Source of the DNA: an uncultured Bacteroides sp.
GTDB lineage: Bacteria; Bacteroidota; Bacteroidia; Bacteroidales; Bacteroidaceae
Assembly (NCBI RefSeq): GCF_910585845.1
Contig: NZ_CAJUHF010000002.1
Span: 1 to 64,000, forward strand
Direction of reading: 5' to 3'
Length of the DNA stretch: 64,000 bases
The notes beneath the pieces are model-generated. The model saw nothing but the letters and a program-made list of their open reading frames with translations. It ran no database searches and was not told the DNA's origin. The translations under genes were made by a program, and so were the position numbers. Position 1 is the first letter of the stretch, and each line of letters opens with the position of its first letter. This document shows positions 25,166-33,986 of the stretch, piece by piece.

Positions 25166-26584
25166 TCAGTCATACAATTGTTCGATACCGGCACCGACAT
25201 AATAGTGCTGCAATATTTGGTCGTATCCGTAGCCCTGTTCGCCCATAACGGCAGCACCGATCTGGCACAGGCCTACGCCATGCCCCCACCCTGCCCCGGT
25301 GAGCAGGAAGCGTCCCGGAATCCCTTCGGGAGAGACATCTTCCTTGTCTATCGTGAAGGCGGAACTGTAGAGGTGCGAAGGAGACAAGGTACGGCGGATT
25401 TCCAATTCCTTGCCGATGGTGAGGGTCTTCTTGGTGCCTACAATCTTCAGCTTCCAGAGGCGTCCGCTGGTACCACGTGCCACGGGAACCAGGTCGATGA
25501 TCTGCCCATAGTCGATGCCCGAACGCTCACGTATCAGGCGGGCAAGCTCGTCTTGGGTGTACTCCACTTTCCAGCGGTAGAAGTCCGTCGTCTCTTGGTC
25601 GTAATTGTTCAATACTTGGGAGAGGACCTTCTTATCGGTAGTATGGCAGAAGGCGTCCGGAGAAGTGCGTATCCAGCGCTCGGCCTCGGATTCCTGGATC
25701 AGATCGGGGCAGCAGGTAGTTGCCAGCTTGCCGTCGGATGTGCCGTCGGATGAACCAGTGACCGTCTTCTGCTGAGTGACAGGAGTGGCGGACGGGCAAT
25801 CCCGTTGCTTGGAGAGATAGGAATAACCGGTATCTTCCCAGCAGTAGCGGAACTCTTCGGAAACGCCGCCGCAACATTTGGAGAAGCGGGCGTCGCAAAT
25901 CTTCCCACAGGACATCAGTACTTGCCCGCGGGTCTCGGCGATGGCTTGCCTCACGATGTCGGTAGAGGCACGCGTGATTCCCTGATAGCGTTGGCAATGG
26001 TCGTCGGCACAGACGTCGAAGCCGTCATGGTCTTCATGGTCGTACCATCGGATCAGCTCTTCTTCGGAGCGGGTACAGGTGGGAGTGCTGTCCGGAGCAC
26101 CGGTACGCTTCTTCGTCTTCTGCATCTGTGCCAGCAACCAGCTGCGTGAAATGACGGCATGGGCTTTCAACAATTCCAAAGAAGCGGTGGCACTCATCTC
26201 GGAAGAGATGACGCTGGTCAGGTAGGCTTCCACACGGACGATATTGATGGCTGTGAGCCTGCCGTCCTGCACAATGAGCTTCAGTGCTCCCTGAAAACGC
26301 TGGTCTTCCTTGCGTTCCCAATGAAAATGAAGGCCGATAGTGACGCCCGACAGTTCAAAAGCATCGGCAGCCTCATTCTGAGGTTCAAACAGCAGTTCGT
26401 CGTACTGGCGCCCGTTCCAGAGCACTTTGCCTTCTTTGCAGACTGCCACTTGCCGCCCGCAAGCCATTGTATGATGGGTTACCAGTCCGCCGCTATAATT
26501 TCCCCACATCAGATAGGGCGTAGGCAGGGCGAAGTCTATCTGCGGAGCGGACAGGATGCCTACTTGTAGTTTGGGTTCTTGCAT
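25166..26584 (-). CDS. SpoIID/LytB-domain protein without signal peptide
   Basis: SpoIID-type enzymes are lytic transglycosylases that cut glycan strands stripped of stem peptides. The 472-aa protein from the ATG at 26584 has the domain core VEAYLTSVISSEMSATAS, LKAHAVISRSWLLAQ, CSKCC-like FSKCCGGVSEEFRYCWEDT, and the C-terminal GAGWGHGVGLCQIGA. The frame continues 27 codons upstream, but that part overlaps the DUF4922 3' end. The N-terminus (MQEPKLQVGILSAPQIDFAL) is not an export signal, so it may act in the cytoplasm on imported fragments. It follows DUF4922 by 17 bases. Confidence 0.88.
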   Translation of the reverse strand: MQEPKLQVGILSAPQIDFALPTPYLMWGNYSGGLVTHHTMACGRQVAVCKEGKVLWNGRQYDELLFEPQNEAADAFELSGVTIGLHFHWERKEDQRFQGALKLIVQDGRLTAINIVRVEAYLTSVISSEMSATASLELLKAHAVISRSWLLAQMQKTKKRTGAPDSTPTCTRSEEELIRWYDHEDHDGFDVCADDHCQRYQGITRASTDIVRQAIAETRGQVLMSCGKICDARFSKCCGGVSEEFRYCWEDTGYSYLSKQRDCPSATPVTQQKTVTGSSDGTSDGKLATTCCPDLIQESEAERWIRTSPDAFCHTTDKKVLSQVLNNYDQETTDFYRWKVEYTQDELARLIRERSGIDYGQIIDLVPVARGTSGRLWKLKIVGTKKTLTIGKELEIRRTLSPSHLYSSAFTIDKEDVSPEGIPGRFLLTGAGWGHGVGLCQIGAAVMGEQGYGYDQILQHYYVGAGIEQLYD

Positions 26585-26601
26585 AACTTTGTCTTTATAG
26601 A

Positions 26602-27540
26602 TTAAGGAATCAAGGAGTTCATTATTCTCTCCCTCACCCTCCCGAACGCATCGGCAGAGAGACACACTTCGCTAAGAATCTGCGCCACATCTTCGGCGGT
26701 AATCTTCAGGAAGTCTTTCTCGACGGGGGTGATGAATACGCCTCCCAAGTCGACGGAAGCGGGGCTGCACAGCAGGTTCTCCTCCCCTTCTGCCAGATAG
26801 CAGGCAGGGCGGTGCTTCGCGCGCGGGAAGATGAAGACTGTCCAACGCCCGGATTCGTAGAGGGTGAGCAGGTTAAGCATCGGTTCTTCCTCGCCGGAAG
26901 ACACGGGCAAGGAGCGGTAGACGATGCCGAACAGTGCGGCAGCCGTGTCCTTGTCCGGTGAATCAATGACGAGGGTAGTGCGGGGAGCATCATCCAGATA
27001 CCACAGAGTGGCATTCCGATAATCGGCTACCTTGCCTGCCACCAGTCGGTGCCAATCCTTCTCGATGGGCATAAAGCCTTTGCTTCCTGCCTGGAAATGC
27101 GCATGGTCGGGAGCAGAGGCACCGCATCGGGGACCATTGTAGAAGACCGTATAGTCCGTCAGCAGTTGCGCCAGCGACAACATGTCGCCGAAACGGGTGA
27201 CAATGCGCTGTTCCACATGTGCCTGCTCCGGTATGGTCAAGTGGCGGGGGAAAATGGGAAACGGATTCATCAGGATGTCATAATGCCCCTCGAAGGGAAT
27301 GCCTTTCTGCACCGGCGGACGGTTTGCCGGACAGAGGAAGCAACTACGCTCTTTGATGGAACGGGCATCTACCTTGGCTCCCGAAGAGACGATCCGCGCA
27401 GGATTGAACTGTACCTTATATAATATGCCATTCACGTCCAGCTCTTTCACCCGCACACCGGAAAGGGCGGTGTAGTTGGCACACGCCAATTCCCAATTGG
27501 CAAGCTGGTTATTCAGAAGGTTGTTTATTCGCTGATTCAT
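26602..27540 (-). CDS. DUF4922 HIT-like nucleotidyltransferase-type protein
   Basis: The 312-aa cytoplasmic protein contains CFLCPANRPP and a HIT-like active site, APDHAHFQAG (HxHxQ type), as in galactose-1-phosphate uridylyltransferase and Ap4A phosphorylase relatives. A sugar-phosphate nucleotidyl transfer is therefore possible, but the substrate is not known. Conserved NPFPIFPRHLTIP resembles the GalT/HIT core. Its place between a glycosyltransferase and a SpoIID protein suggests handling of a wall-derived sugar. The spacer before it is made of 22-bp repeats. Confidence 0.8.
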   Translation of the reverse strand: MNQRINNLLNNQLANWELACANYTALSGVRVKELDVNGILYKVQFNPARIVSSGAKVDARSIKERSCFLCPANRPPVQKGIPFEGHYDILMNPFPIFPRHLTIPEQAHVEQRIVTRFGDMLSLAQLLTDYTVFYNGPRCGASAPDHAHFQAGSKGFMPIEKDWHRLVAGKVADYRNATLWYLDDAPRTTLVIDSPDKDTAAALFGIVYRSLPVSSGEEEPMLNLLTLYESGRWTVFIFPRAKHRPACYLAEGEENLLCSPASVDLGGVFITPVEKDFLKITAEDVAQILSEVCLSADAFGRVRERIMNSLIP

Positions 27541-27626
27541 GATGGTTTGTTCTATGAACTAAGATTGTTTGTTTTCCGAATGAAGTTTGCTTGTTTTCCG
27601 ATTCATGATTGCTTCTTCCGATTCAT
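27540..27626. repeat. 22-bp tandem repeat across the GT2/DUF4922 junction
   Basis: The units are 27540-27561, 27562-27583, 27584-27605 and a partial one from 27606. The best pair shares TTG-TTGTTTTCCGA. It fills the 62-base spacer and extends into the last codons of the glycosyltransferase gene. Confidence 0.7.
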
Positions 27627-29114
27627 CGCAATACGTGCCTGCAGTTCCCACGTACGGATACGGTCTTTATACAGGTTGTTGCTGTTCGTCTTTACGATGT
27701 CCAGTGCGGCATCCGAATTGCCTTCCCAGCGGCGGCACAGATAGACGACATCATAAACACGTCCTATCCGGTAGCGGCGGGAGAATGCCAGTCCCAGCGC
27801 ATAATCTTCTCCATAGCTGGTGTTCGGCACTTTCACCTCGCGAAGCAACGGAGTGTAGAATGCACGCGGAGCACCCAGACCATTGATGCGCAGGGCATTG
27901 TTGCGCCCGTTCTCAGGGGTCCATTCCTTGTGGTCGATGATGCCGGGAGCAATCATATTCATATTGAAGTCTGTCATCATATAGGTACCTACCACCATGG
28001 CGCAGTTCTGTTCGTAGAAGGCACGCACCATGACAGACAGGGTGTTTTCATCCTTATAGACATCGTCGCTATCCAGTTGCACGGCAAACTTGCCACACTT
28101 CGGATGGTGCACGCCCAGGTTCCAGCAACCGCCGATACCCAAGTTCGTGCGTTCGGGAATGAGGTGGACAAGGCGTTCGTCGTCGCCAAATTCGTCAATG
28201 GCCTCGGTAGTGCCGTCGGTGGAGTGGTTGTCGATGACAATCAGGTTGAACTTGAAGTCCGTCTTCTGCTTCAGGACGGAGCGGATGGCGTCGCGAACGG
28301 TCCGGATACGGTTGCGCACGGGGATGATGACCGAGGCCTCATACTCAAAGTCGCCGGAAGAAAAGCAGACAGGTTCGAAGTCGGGTGCCAGGTAGCCGCC
28401 TATTGCTTTCAGATGCTCTGTACATGCTGCTTCCATCTCTATCTGCCGGTCACGATTGCGCGGGTCCACGTAGTCGAAGAGCTTTTCGCCGCTCTTGCGG
28501 GTATCGTCTTCCACCTCGCAGTAGAGGTATTCGTTGATGTGTACCAGGCTTTCCCACCGGCTCAGCTTCAAGCGCAGGTCGTAGATGCCCGCAAACTGAT
28601 ATTCACTCTTCTGCATGCGAGCCGCCGCCTCCCGGAAAGCATCGGAACGGAACAGCAGCACGGAACCGAAATCAAAGTCATCGCGCAACGAACCCGGCTG
28701 ATAGTCTATCAACGGTGCCTGTATCCGCTCGCCTGCCTTCATCTGATAACGGTCGGCATAGACCATGCCTGCGCCACTGTCCGCGGCAATGCGCATCATG
28801 CGTTCCAAGGCAAACTGCCCCAACTCGAGCGTAGTATATTTCGTATAGAGCAATGTATATTCCGCATCAGCATGTTCCGCAATCTCCCTCATGGCAGCAG
28901 TCGAAAAGAGGGACGGCACATGCAACGTGCTGCAACCGGGCAAGTCTTCTGCCACATCGGGCAAACCTTCTACCAAACCGGACAGGCTCTCCTCCACACC
29001 GGGCAAGGCAAGCAGATAGATACGCTCCACCAAACCGGTTTCTTGCAGGCTCTTCACCGTCTTCTTCGCCTGGGCGGCTCCCGCAAAGGGGATAAAACAA
29101 TTCATCTTATTCAT
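27603..29114 (-). CDS. GT2-family glycosyltransferase
   Basis: The 503-aa protein carries a GT-A domain starting near residue 265: ASVIIPVRNRIRTVRDAIRS, LIVIDNHSTDGT and the metal-binding AVQLDSDDVY. In front is an extra ~250-residue domain beginning NCFIPFAGAAQAKKTV, itself resembling a nucleotide-sugar-binding fold. There is no signal or membrane helix, so it is probably cytoplasmic. GT2 enzymes move a sugar from a nucleotide donor; acceptor unknown. Its constant place in a wall-salvage cluster is unexplained. It follows the symporter gene by 23 bases. Confidence 0.85.
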   Translation of the reverse strand: MNKMNCFIPFAGAAQAKKTVKSLQETGLVERIYLLALPGVEESLSGLVEGLPDVAEDLPGCSTLHVPSLFSTAAMREIAEHADAEYTLLYTKYTTLELGQFALERMMRIAADSGAGMVYADRYQMKAGERIQAPLIDYQPGSLRDDFDFGSVLLFRSDAFREAAARMQKSEYQFAGIYDLRLKLSRWESLVHINEYLYCEVEDDTRKSGEKLFDYVDPRNRDRQIEMEAACTEHLKAIGGYLAPDFEPVCFSSGDFEYEASVIIPVRNRIRTVRDAIRSVLKQKTDFKFNLIVIDNHSTDGTTEAIDEFGDDERLVHLIPERTNLGIGGCWNLGVHHPKCGKFAVQLDSDDVYKDENTLSVMVRAFYEQNCAMVVGTYMMTDFNMNMIAPGIIDHKEWTPENGRNNALRINGLGAPRAFYTPLLREVKVPNTSYGEDYALGLAFSRRYRIGRVYDVVYLCRRWEGNSDAALDIVKTNSNNLYKDRIRTWELQARIAMNRKKQS

Positions 29115-29137
29115 ATTATTGTTACATTTTTATTATT

Positions 29138-30592
29138 CTATTTTCCATTTTCCATTCTCCCAATCAGCAAGCAAAGCCCGATGAACGTAAATAGGGCATT
29201 GAGTATCAGAAGTTCGTAACTGAACTGGTAGCCATTGAACCAAACTTCCGAGTTCTTCTGCAGGACGAAGCAGAGCACAGGAGAAAGAAGGGTCACCAAC
29301 GGAATGTATCTGTCGCGAACGGGCTGTTTCATGAAGATGCCGAACGCGAACATGCCAAGTATCGGACCGTACGTATAGCTGGCAAGAATATACACGGCAT
29401 CAATCACACTCGTACTGTTCAGCAGATGGAAGATGAAGATCGTGATGCCCATCAGCGTCGCCATACCTACATGCACGCGCTTGCGCATCTTCACGACTTC
29501 GGCTTCCGTCCGCCCTTTCGTCCCCAGAATGTCCACCGTGAAAGAGGTGGTCAGGGCAGTCATTGCCGAGCCTGCCGCAGAATAGGCGGAAGAGATAAGC
29601 CCGATGATGAACAGGATGCCCACCACTGCGGGAAAGAAACGGCTGGTGGCTACCAGCGGGAAAAGCTCGTCGCTCCGCCCCACCTGTATGCCCTGCCGGT
29701 CGGCAAAGAGGTAAAGCAATACCCCTAACATCAGGAAGAGCAGGATGATGAAGAACTGGGATATGGCACTCGTTATCATATTCTTCTGCGCGTCTTTGGA
29801 GTTCCGGCAACTGAGGTTACGTTGCATCATGTCCTGATCCAGTCCCGTCATGGCAATCATGGTGAATGCCCCGGCAAAGAACTGCTTGAAGAAATATTGT
29901 TTACTGTTCACATCGTCGAAAAAGAAGATGCGCGACATCCCGCTGTCGGCAATGGCACCGACCATGCCACCGAACGACAGCCCTAAATGGGAGGCGATAT
30001 AGTAGATGCAGAGCGCCACCGAAACAACCAAGCAGAACGTCTTCAACGAGTCTGTCCAGATAAGCGATTTCACCCCACCCCGGAACGTATAGAGCCATAC
30101 CAACAATACCGTCACCGCCACATTCAGCAAGAAAGGCAACCTGAAAGGCTCGAACACCAACAGTTGCAGCGCCAGGCAGACCAGATAGAGACGGACGGAT
30201 GCCCCCAACATCTTGGAGACGAAGAAGAACCAGGCTCCTGTCCGGTAAGAGCACATTCCGAAACGCTCCTCCAGGTATTCGTATATGGAGACAAGGTTCA
30301 TCCTGTAGAACAGTGGTGTCAGCACAAAGGCTATGACCAGCTGTCCCGCCACGAAGCCCAACACCATTTGCAGATAGCCGAAACTGCTGCTTGCCACCAT
30401 GCCCGGCACGGACACATACGTCACGCCGGAGATGCTGGAACCGATCATGGCAAACGCCACAACGTACCAAGAGGATTTGCGATTACCCGTAAAGAAGCCT
30501 GCATTGTCCGCCTTCCGCCCAGCGACGTAGGAGACAATAAACAGTATCGTGAAGTAAGCGGCAATGGTGATAAGGACAGCTATCGAATTCAT
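29138..30592 (-). CDS. Sodium:solute symporter (SSS family), candidate MurNAc importer
   Basis: This 484-aa membrane protein has about thirteen hydrophobic segments. SSS-family marks include GSSISGVTYVSVPGMV and FFAGAFTMIAMTGLDQDMMQ. Start is the ATG at 30592 (an upstream TTG lies in the repeat spacer). In Tannerella a transporter beside the MurNAc kinase imports MurNAc; position directly after namZ, which releases free MurNAc, makes this the obvious candidate here. That assignment is inference. Confidence 0.85.
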   Translation of the reverse strand: MNSIAVLITIAAYFTILFIVSYVAGRKADNAGFFTGNRKSSWYVVAFAMIGSSISGVTYVSVPGMVASSSFGYLQMVLGFVAGQLVIAFVLTPLFYRMNLVSIYEYLEERFGMCSYRTGAWFFFVSKMLGASVRLYLVCLALQLLVFEPFRLPFLLNVAVTVLLVWLYTFRGGVKSLIWTDSLKTFCLVVSVALCIYYIASHLGLSFGGMVGAIADSGMSRIFFFDDVNSKQYFFKQFFAGAFTMIAMTGLDQDMMQRNLSCRNSKDAQKNMITSAISQFFIILLFLMLGVLLYLFADRQGIQVGRSDELFPLVATSRFFPAVVGILFIIGLISSAYSAAGSAMTALTTSFTVDILGTKGRTEAEVVKMRKRVHVGMATLMGITIFIFHLLNSTSVIDAVYILASYTYGPILGMFAFGIFMKQPVRDRYIPLVTLLSPVLCFVLQKNSEVWFNGYQFSYELLILNALFTFIGLCLLIGRMENGK

Positions 30593-30611
30593 ACTGGGAT
30601 TATTCAAGGGG

Positions 30612-30743
30612 TTATCGGATTCTTGTTATTCGGTTCTCAGACTCTTACTATTTGATTCTCAGATTCTCGTTATTCAGTTCTCAGACTCTTGTTATCTGAT
30701 TCTCGAACTCTCGTTATTCGCTTCTCGTCGTTCGGTTCTTTCA
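30612..30743. repeat. 22-bp tandem repeat filling the namZ-symporter spacer
   Basis: There are six contiguous 22-base units: 30612-30633, 30634-30655, 30656-30677, 30678-30699, 30700-30721 and 30722-30743. The consensus is TTCTCAGACTCTTGTTATTyGr. Each unit itself divides into two 11-base halves beginning T/C-rich. The last base triplet is the namZ stop codon. Confidence 0.9.
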
Positions 30744-31913
30744 ATTCTCGTCGTAAAGAAGGTAGGGCTTGCGCTGCACCTTGAACTTCGCTACGTCTTC
30801 ACTCCACATCGCTTTGATCTCTTCGGCGCTCTTTCCCGCCTTAATCATCTTCCGTACGTAGTCCCTCCCTATCAAGAGCTCGAAGTAAGAGGTGAAGAAG
30901 CGTTCTTTCGATTTCATCTTACGATATGCGTCGATAAGGTAGCTCAGGTCCAACCCGCGCTTCCAGATCTCTTCGTCGCTCATGCCGCCGAGGTCTACCC
31001 CGTGGCACAGCTTGCCGAGCAGAGGAGGATTCTTCGCCCCAGGAAGACTTCGCGGGGTGAAACTGTAGCTGCAACCGGTCATATCGGGATGCCCATATAC
31101 TTGAAAGGGACGCGCAGTCCCCCTGCCCAGACTGACCTGAGTACCCTCGAAAAGGCACGTAGAGGGATAGAGGTAGACAGACTTCATATCGGGCAAGTTG
31201 GGAGACGGGGGAATAGGCAGGCGGTAGCGGGTCTGATGCGTATAGTTCCGGCACGGAATGACCGTCAAGTCGCACTTCCGCGCTCCGGGCAACCAGCCTT
31301 CGCCGTTCACCATCCGGGCAAGCTCACCCAAAGTCATCCCGTGGACAACGGGAATCGGCAACCCGCCCACACCAGAGCGGTATTTCATATCCAGAATAGG
31401 TCCGTCCACATAGTGCCCGTTCGGATTGGGGCGATCCAGTATCAGCATCCGCTTGCCGTGCTCAGCGCAAGCGTCCATCAACCGGCACATCGTGATATAA
31501 TAGGTATAGAAACGCAATCCGACGTCCTGGATATCCACTACTAACAGGTCGAACTTCTGCATGGAGGCGCGGCTCGGTTTCCGCTCCTTGCCGTCATAAA
31601 GGGAAAGGATAGACACGCCCGTCTTCGGGTCGGCTGAGTTGGAGACGTGTTCGCCTGCGTCCGCACTTCCCCGGAAGCCATGCTCCGGCGAGAAGATGGC
31701 CACGACGTCGAAACGGTTCTCTACCAGGATGTCCAGCAGATGGCGGTCGCCCACCATGCCGGTATGATTGGAGAAAACGGCAATCCGCTTCTCCTTCAGG
31801 AGGGGAAAATATTCTTCGATCTGTTCATCGCCTGGAATGACCCGCATCTGTTGCGTCCGGCAAAAGCCGGAAACACTGCACAAGAGCAAGGCAAGTAGCA
31901 AAAATCTCTTCAT
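30741..31913 (-). CDS. namZ: DUF1343 exo-beta-N-acetylmuramidase (NamZ-like)
   Basis: The 390-aa secreted protein has a signal peptide (MKRFLLLALLLCSVSGFC). NamZ of Bacillus, a DUF1343 protein, removes MurNAc from the non-reducing end of wall fragments. Family motifs are RIAVFSNHTGMV, IFSPEHGFRGSADAGE, DLLVVDIQDVGLRFYTY, ILDRPNPNG and YLYPSTCLFEGTQVSLGRG. It is the first gene of the leftward salvage cluster, behind its own promoter at 31950. Free MurNAc would feed the symporter encoded next. Confidence 0.9.
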   Translation of the reverse strand: MKRFLLLALLLCSVSGFCRTQQMRVIPGDEQIEEYFPLLKEKRIAVFSNHTGMVGDRHLLDILVENRFDVVAIFSPEHGFRGSADAGEHVSNSADPKTGVSILSLYDGKERKPSRASMQKFDLLVVDIQDVGLRFYTYYITMCRLMDACAEHGKRMLILDRPNPNGHYVDGPILDMKYRSGVGGLPIPVVHGMTLGELARMVNGEGWLPGARKCDLTVIPCRNYTHQTRYRLPIPPSPNLPDMKSVYLYPSTCLFEGTQVSLGRGTARPFQVYGHPDMTGCSYSFTPRSLPGAKNPPLLGKLCHGVDLGGMSDEEIWKRGLDLSYLIDAYRKMKSKERFFTSYFELLIGRDYVRKMIKAGKSAEEIKAMWSEDVAKFKVQRKPYLLYDEN

Positions 31914-31949
31914 AGCAATCTTATTTCGTTAAAAAGATATTTATTGCAA

Positions 31950-31957
31950 CAAATATA
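31950..31957 (-). promoter_or_regulatory. -7 promoter box for the namZ cluster
   Basis: TATATTTG on the minus strand, about 37 bases before the namZ ATG. It probably serves the whole cluster. Confidence 0.6.
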
Positions 31958-32005
31958 AATGAAAATCATGAGAATCTCATACCAACAGGATAAAGAATAT
32001 ATTTT

Positions 32006-32322
32006 TCTTTAGAGGAAAAAGTTCATTAATCTGGCGCATACACATTGCGCTGTCCGGAGAGAGATGTCGCGTTTTATGCCGAAGAGCTGTGCATCTCTTC
32101 GCGCTATCTTTCCTGCATAACCAAGGAGATAGGGCAGACGACTGCCAAGAGTTTCATAGACAGTTTCCTGATACTGGAGCTGAAGGTGGCGCTGCAATCT
32201 ACGGACTTGTCGCTCAAGGAGATTGCCGAGAAGTACCGCTTTCCGGGCCAGTCTTTCTTCGGGCGTTTTTCAAGAAGCATACGGGCATGTCGCCCAAGGC
32301 GTTCCGGGCGAAGAAGGGATGA
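32006..32322 (+). pseudogene. AraC-family regulator remnant
   Basis: Only the C-terminal DNA-binding part is left. KFINLAHTHC shifts frame into ERDVAFYAEELCISSRYLS, then DLSLKEIAEKYRFPGQSFFG. A lost T in the run near 32270 then shifts into FFKKHTGMSPKAFRAKKG and the stop at 32322. The ligand-sensing half is absent. It is divergent from namZ and may once have regulated it. Confidence 0.75.
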
Positions 32323-32489
32323 GGAGGGGAGAATGGAAAATGGAAAGGGGAAAAAGCGGTTCACCGGAAGGGGGTAAAAGAGGTTAATACGTTTGTTAAT
32401 GTTTCTTTCTGTTTTGAGGCTGTCGCCGGTCATTTTCCGGTCTGTTTTGGGCTTGTTTCGGCATGATTTGACCCGATTTGGCTTGCTGC

Positions 32490-32588
32490 GTGTTCGTTCA
32501 GTGTTCGCTCGATGTTCGCTAAGTGTTCGCTACACCTTCGTTACGGGGCCGTTACAGGGCCGTTACAGGGCCGTTACAGGGTCGCTCC
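32490..32588. repeat. 11-bp tandem repeat, nine units
   Basis: Nine contiguous 11-mers run from GTGTTCGTTCA to AGGGTCGCTCC. They drift gradually: the first four end in the TTCGCT type, while the later ones are GGGCCGTTACA. Each has CGNT at the same phase. Confidence 0.85.
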
Positions 32589-32719
32589 TTGGGAACGATG
32601 TTAAAACGACCCCGTAATTTTAAGACTTCGAGCCTGTAGTGTTACGGGAGGTTAATCGGCGTTTTTTCGCTGCGTTATAGTTGCATTGTTGGGTTCGTGT
32701 ATCTCATATATGCATCATA

Positions 32720-32818
32720 ATTCTGTAGCTCGTAGCTCCGTAACTCGTCATCCATAATCCTGAAACTCGAAACTGCATAGGCCGTAACTCGTAACTGCAT
32801 AAGCCGCTACTGCGTAAC
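32720..32818. repeat. 22-bp tandem repeat, four and a half units
   Basis: The units are 32720-32741, 32742-32763, 32764-32785, 32786-32807 and a half unit. The consensus is AACTCGTAACTGCATAAGCC. Confidence 0.85.
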
Positions 32819-32858
32819 AAAAAAGAGGCACCCGAACGCTTCAGCATTCCGGCACCTC
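32819..32858 (-). terminator. Terminator of asd
   Basis: On the minus strand GAGGTGCCGGAA pairs with TTCGGGTGCCTC (one mismatch, two G:U), followed by TTTTTT. Confidence 0.75.
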
Positions 32859-32954
32859 TCCTTACCTAAGGATGTGTATGTTTGTCTCTTTCGAGAGAGT
32901 ATTCTTTCATTTCAGAAAATGCTCTCTTTCTTCTCAGAGAATAATTCTTTCTTC

Positions 32955-33962
32955 TTAGAGCGCATTCTCCTTCACCAGATATTCGGCAATCTGCACGGCA
33001 TTCAGCGCAGCGCCTTTCTTGATCTGGTCGCCTACGATCCAGAACGTCAGCCCGTTCTCGTTGGTCAGGTCCTTGCGGATACGGCCTACGTAGACGGGAT
33101 CCTTGCCTGCCAGGAAGAGCGGCATCGGATAGACCTTCTCCTCCGGATTGTCCTGCAACACCAGTCCCTCGCCCTTGGCGAAGGCCTCGCGAGCCTCTTC
33201 TACCGACACCGGACGCTCCGTCTCCAGCCAGATGCTCTCCGAGTGAGAACGCAACGCAGGTACACGCACGCACGTCGCACTGACCTTGATATCGGAGTGC
33301 ATAATCTTGCGCGTCTCGTTATACATCTTCATCTCCTCCTTCGTATAGCCGTTCTCCGTGAAGACGTCGATCTGAGGAATGAGGTTGAACGCCAGCTGAT
33401 AGGCGAACTTCTCTACCGTGACAGGCTCGCCTGCCAACACCTGACGGTACTGGGCATACAACTCGTCCATCGCTGCGGCACCCGCACCGCTGGCTGCCTG
33501 ATATGTAGAAACGTGTACGGTCTTGATGTGCGAAAGCTGTTCGATGGCCTTCAGCGCCACCACCATCTGTATCGTCGTACAGTTGGGATTGGCAATGATG
33601 CCCCGCGGACGATCCTTGGCGTCAGCTGCATTCACCTCGGGCACTACCAAGGGCACATCGTCGTCCATACGGAACGCGCTGGAGTTGTCTATCATCACCG
33701 CGCCATACTTGGTGATGGTCTCGGCAAACTCCTTCGAGGTGCCTGCGCCTGCGGAAGTGAAAGCGATATCTACCCCTTTGAAGTCATCGTTGTGTTGCAA
33801 GAGTTTCACCTCGATCTCTTTACCGCGGAATGTATACTTGGTACCGGCACTGCGTTTCGAACCGAACAATACTAACTCGTCCAACGGGAAATTCCTTTCA
33901 TCGAGCACACGCAGGAACTCCTGTCCCACGGCTCCGCTTGCTCCAACAATAGCTACTTTCAT
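32955..33962 (-). CDS. asd: Aspartate-semialdehyde dehydrogenase
   Basis: Asd reduces aspartyl phosphate with NADPH, the branch point to lysine/diaminopimelate, threonine and methionine. The 335-aa protein has the Rossmann motif VGASGAVGQEFL (residues 6-17), the catalytic Cys128 in IANPNCTTIQM, and the active-site histidine region RVPALRSHSESIW. Length is normal. The start ATG is at 33962, behind a ~190-base leader with 33-bp repeats. Confidence 0.96.
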   Translation of the reverse strand: MKVAIVGASGAVGQEFLRVLDERNFPLDELVLFGSKRSAGTKYTFRGKEIEVKLLQHNDDFKGVDIAFTSAGAGTSKEFAETITKYGAVMIDNSSAFRMDDDVPLVVPEVNAADAKDRPRGIIANPNCTTIQMVVALKAIEQLSHIKTVHVSTYQAASGAGAAAMDELYAQYRQVLAGEPVTVEKFAYQLAFNLIPQIDVFTENGYTKEEMKMYNETRKIMHSDIKVSATCVRVPALRSHSESIWLETERPVSVEEAREAFAKGEGLVLQDNPEEKVYPMPLFLAGKDPVYVGRIRKDLTNENGLTFWIVGDQIKKGAALNAVQIAEYLVKENAL

Positions 33963-33986
33963 TTTTGTTTTGTTTTTGTTTTGTTG

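Larger units (their letters stand above)
32323..32818. other. Gene-free region made largely of tandem repeats
   Basis: After the AraC remnant come an ATGGAAAATGG repeat (32332-32352), an 11-bp array (32490-32588) and a 22-bp array (32720-32818). No open frame looks like a gene. Confidence 0.6.

Noticed and set aside
27609..29219. A 536-codon plus-strand open frame opposite the glycosyltransferase
   Set aside because: It is the complement of a clear GT2 gene; long antisense frames of this sort occur opposite most GC-rich genes here (also 17648-19099, 38030-39568, 39682-41415, 43675-45330) and show no family motifs.
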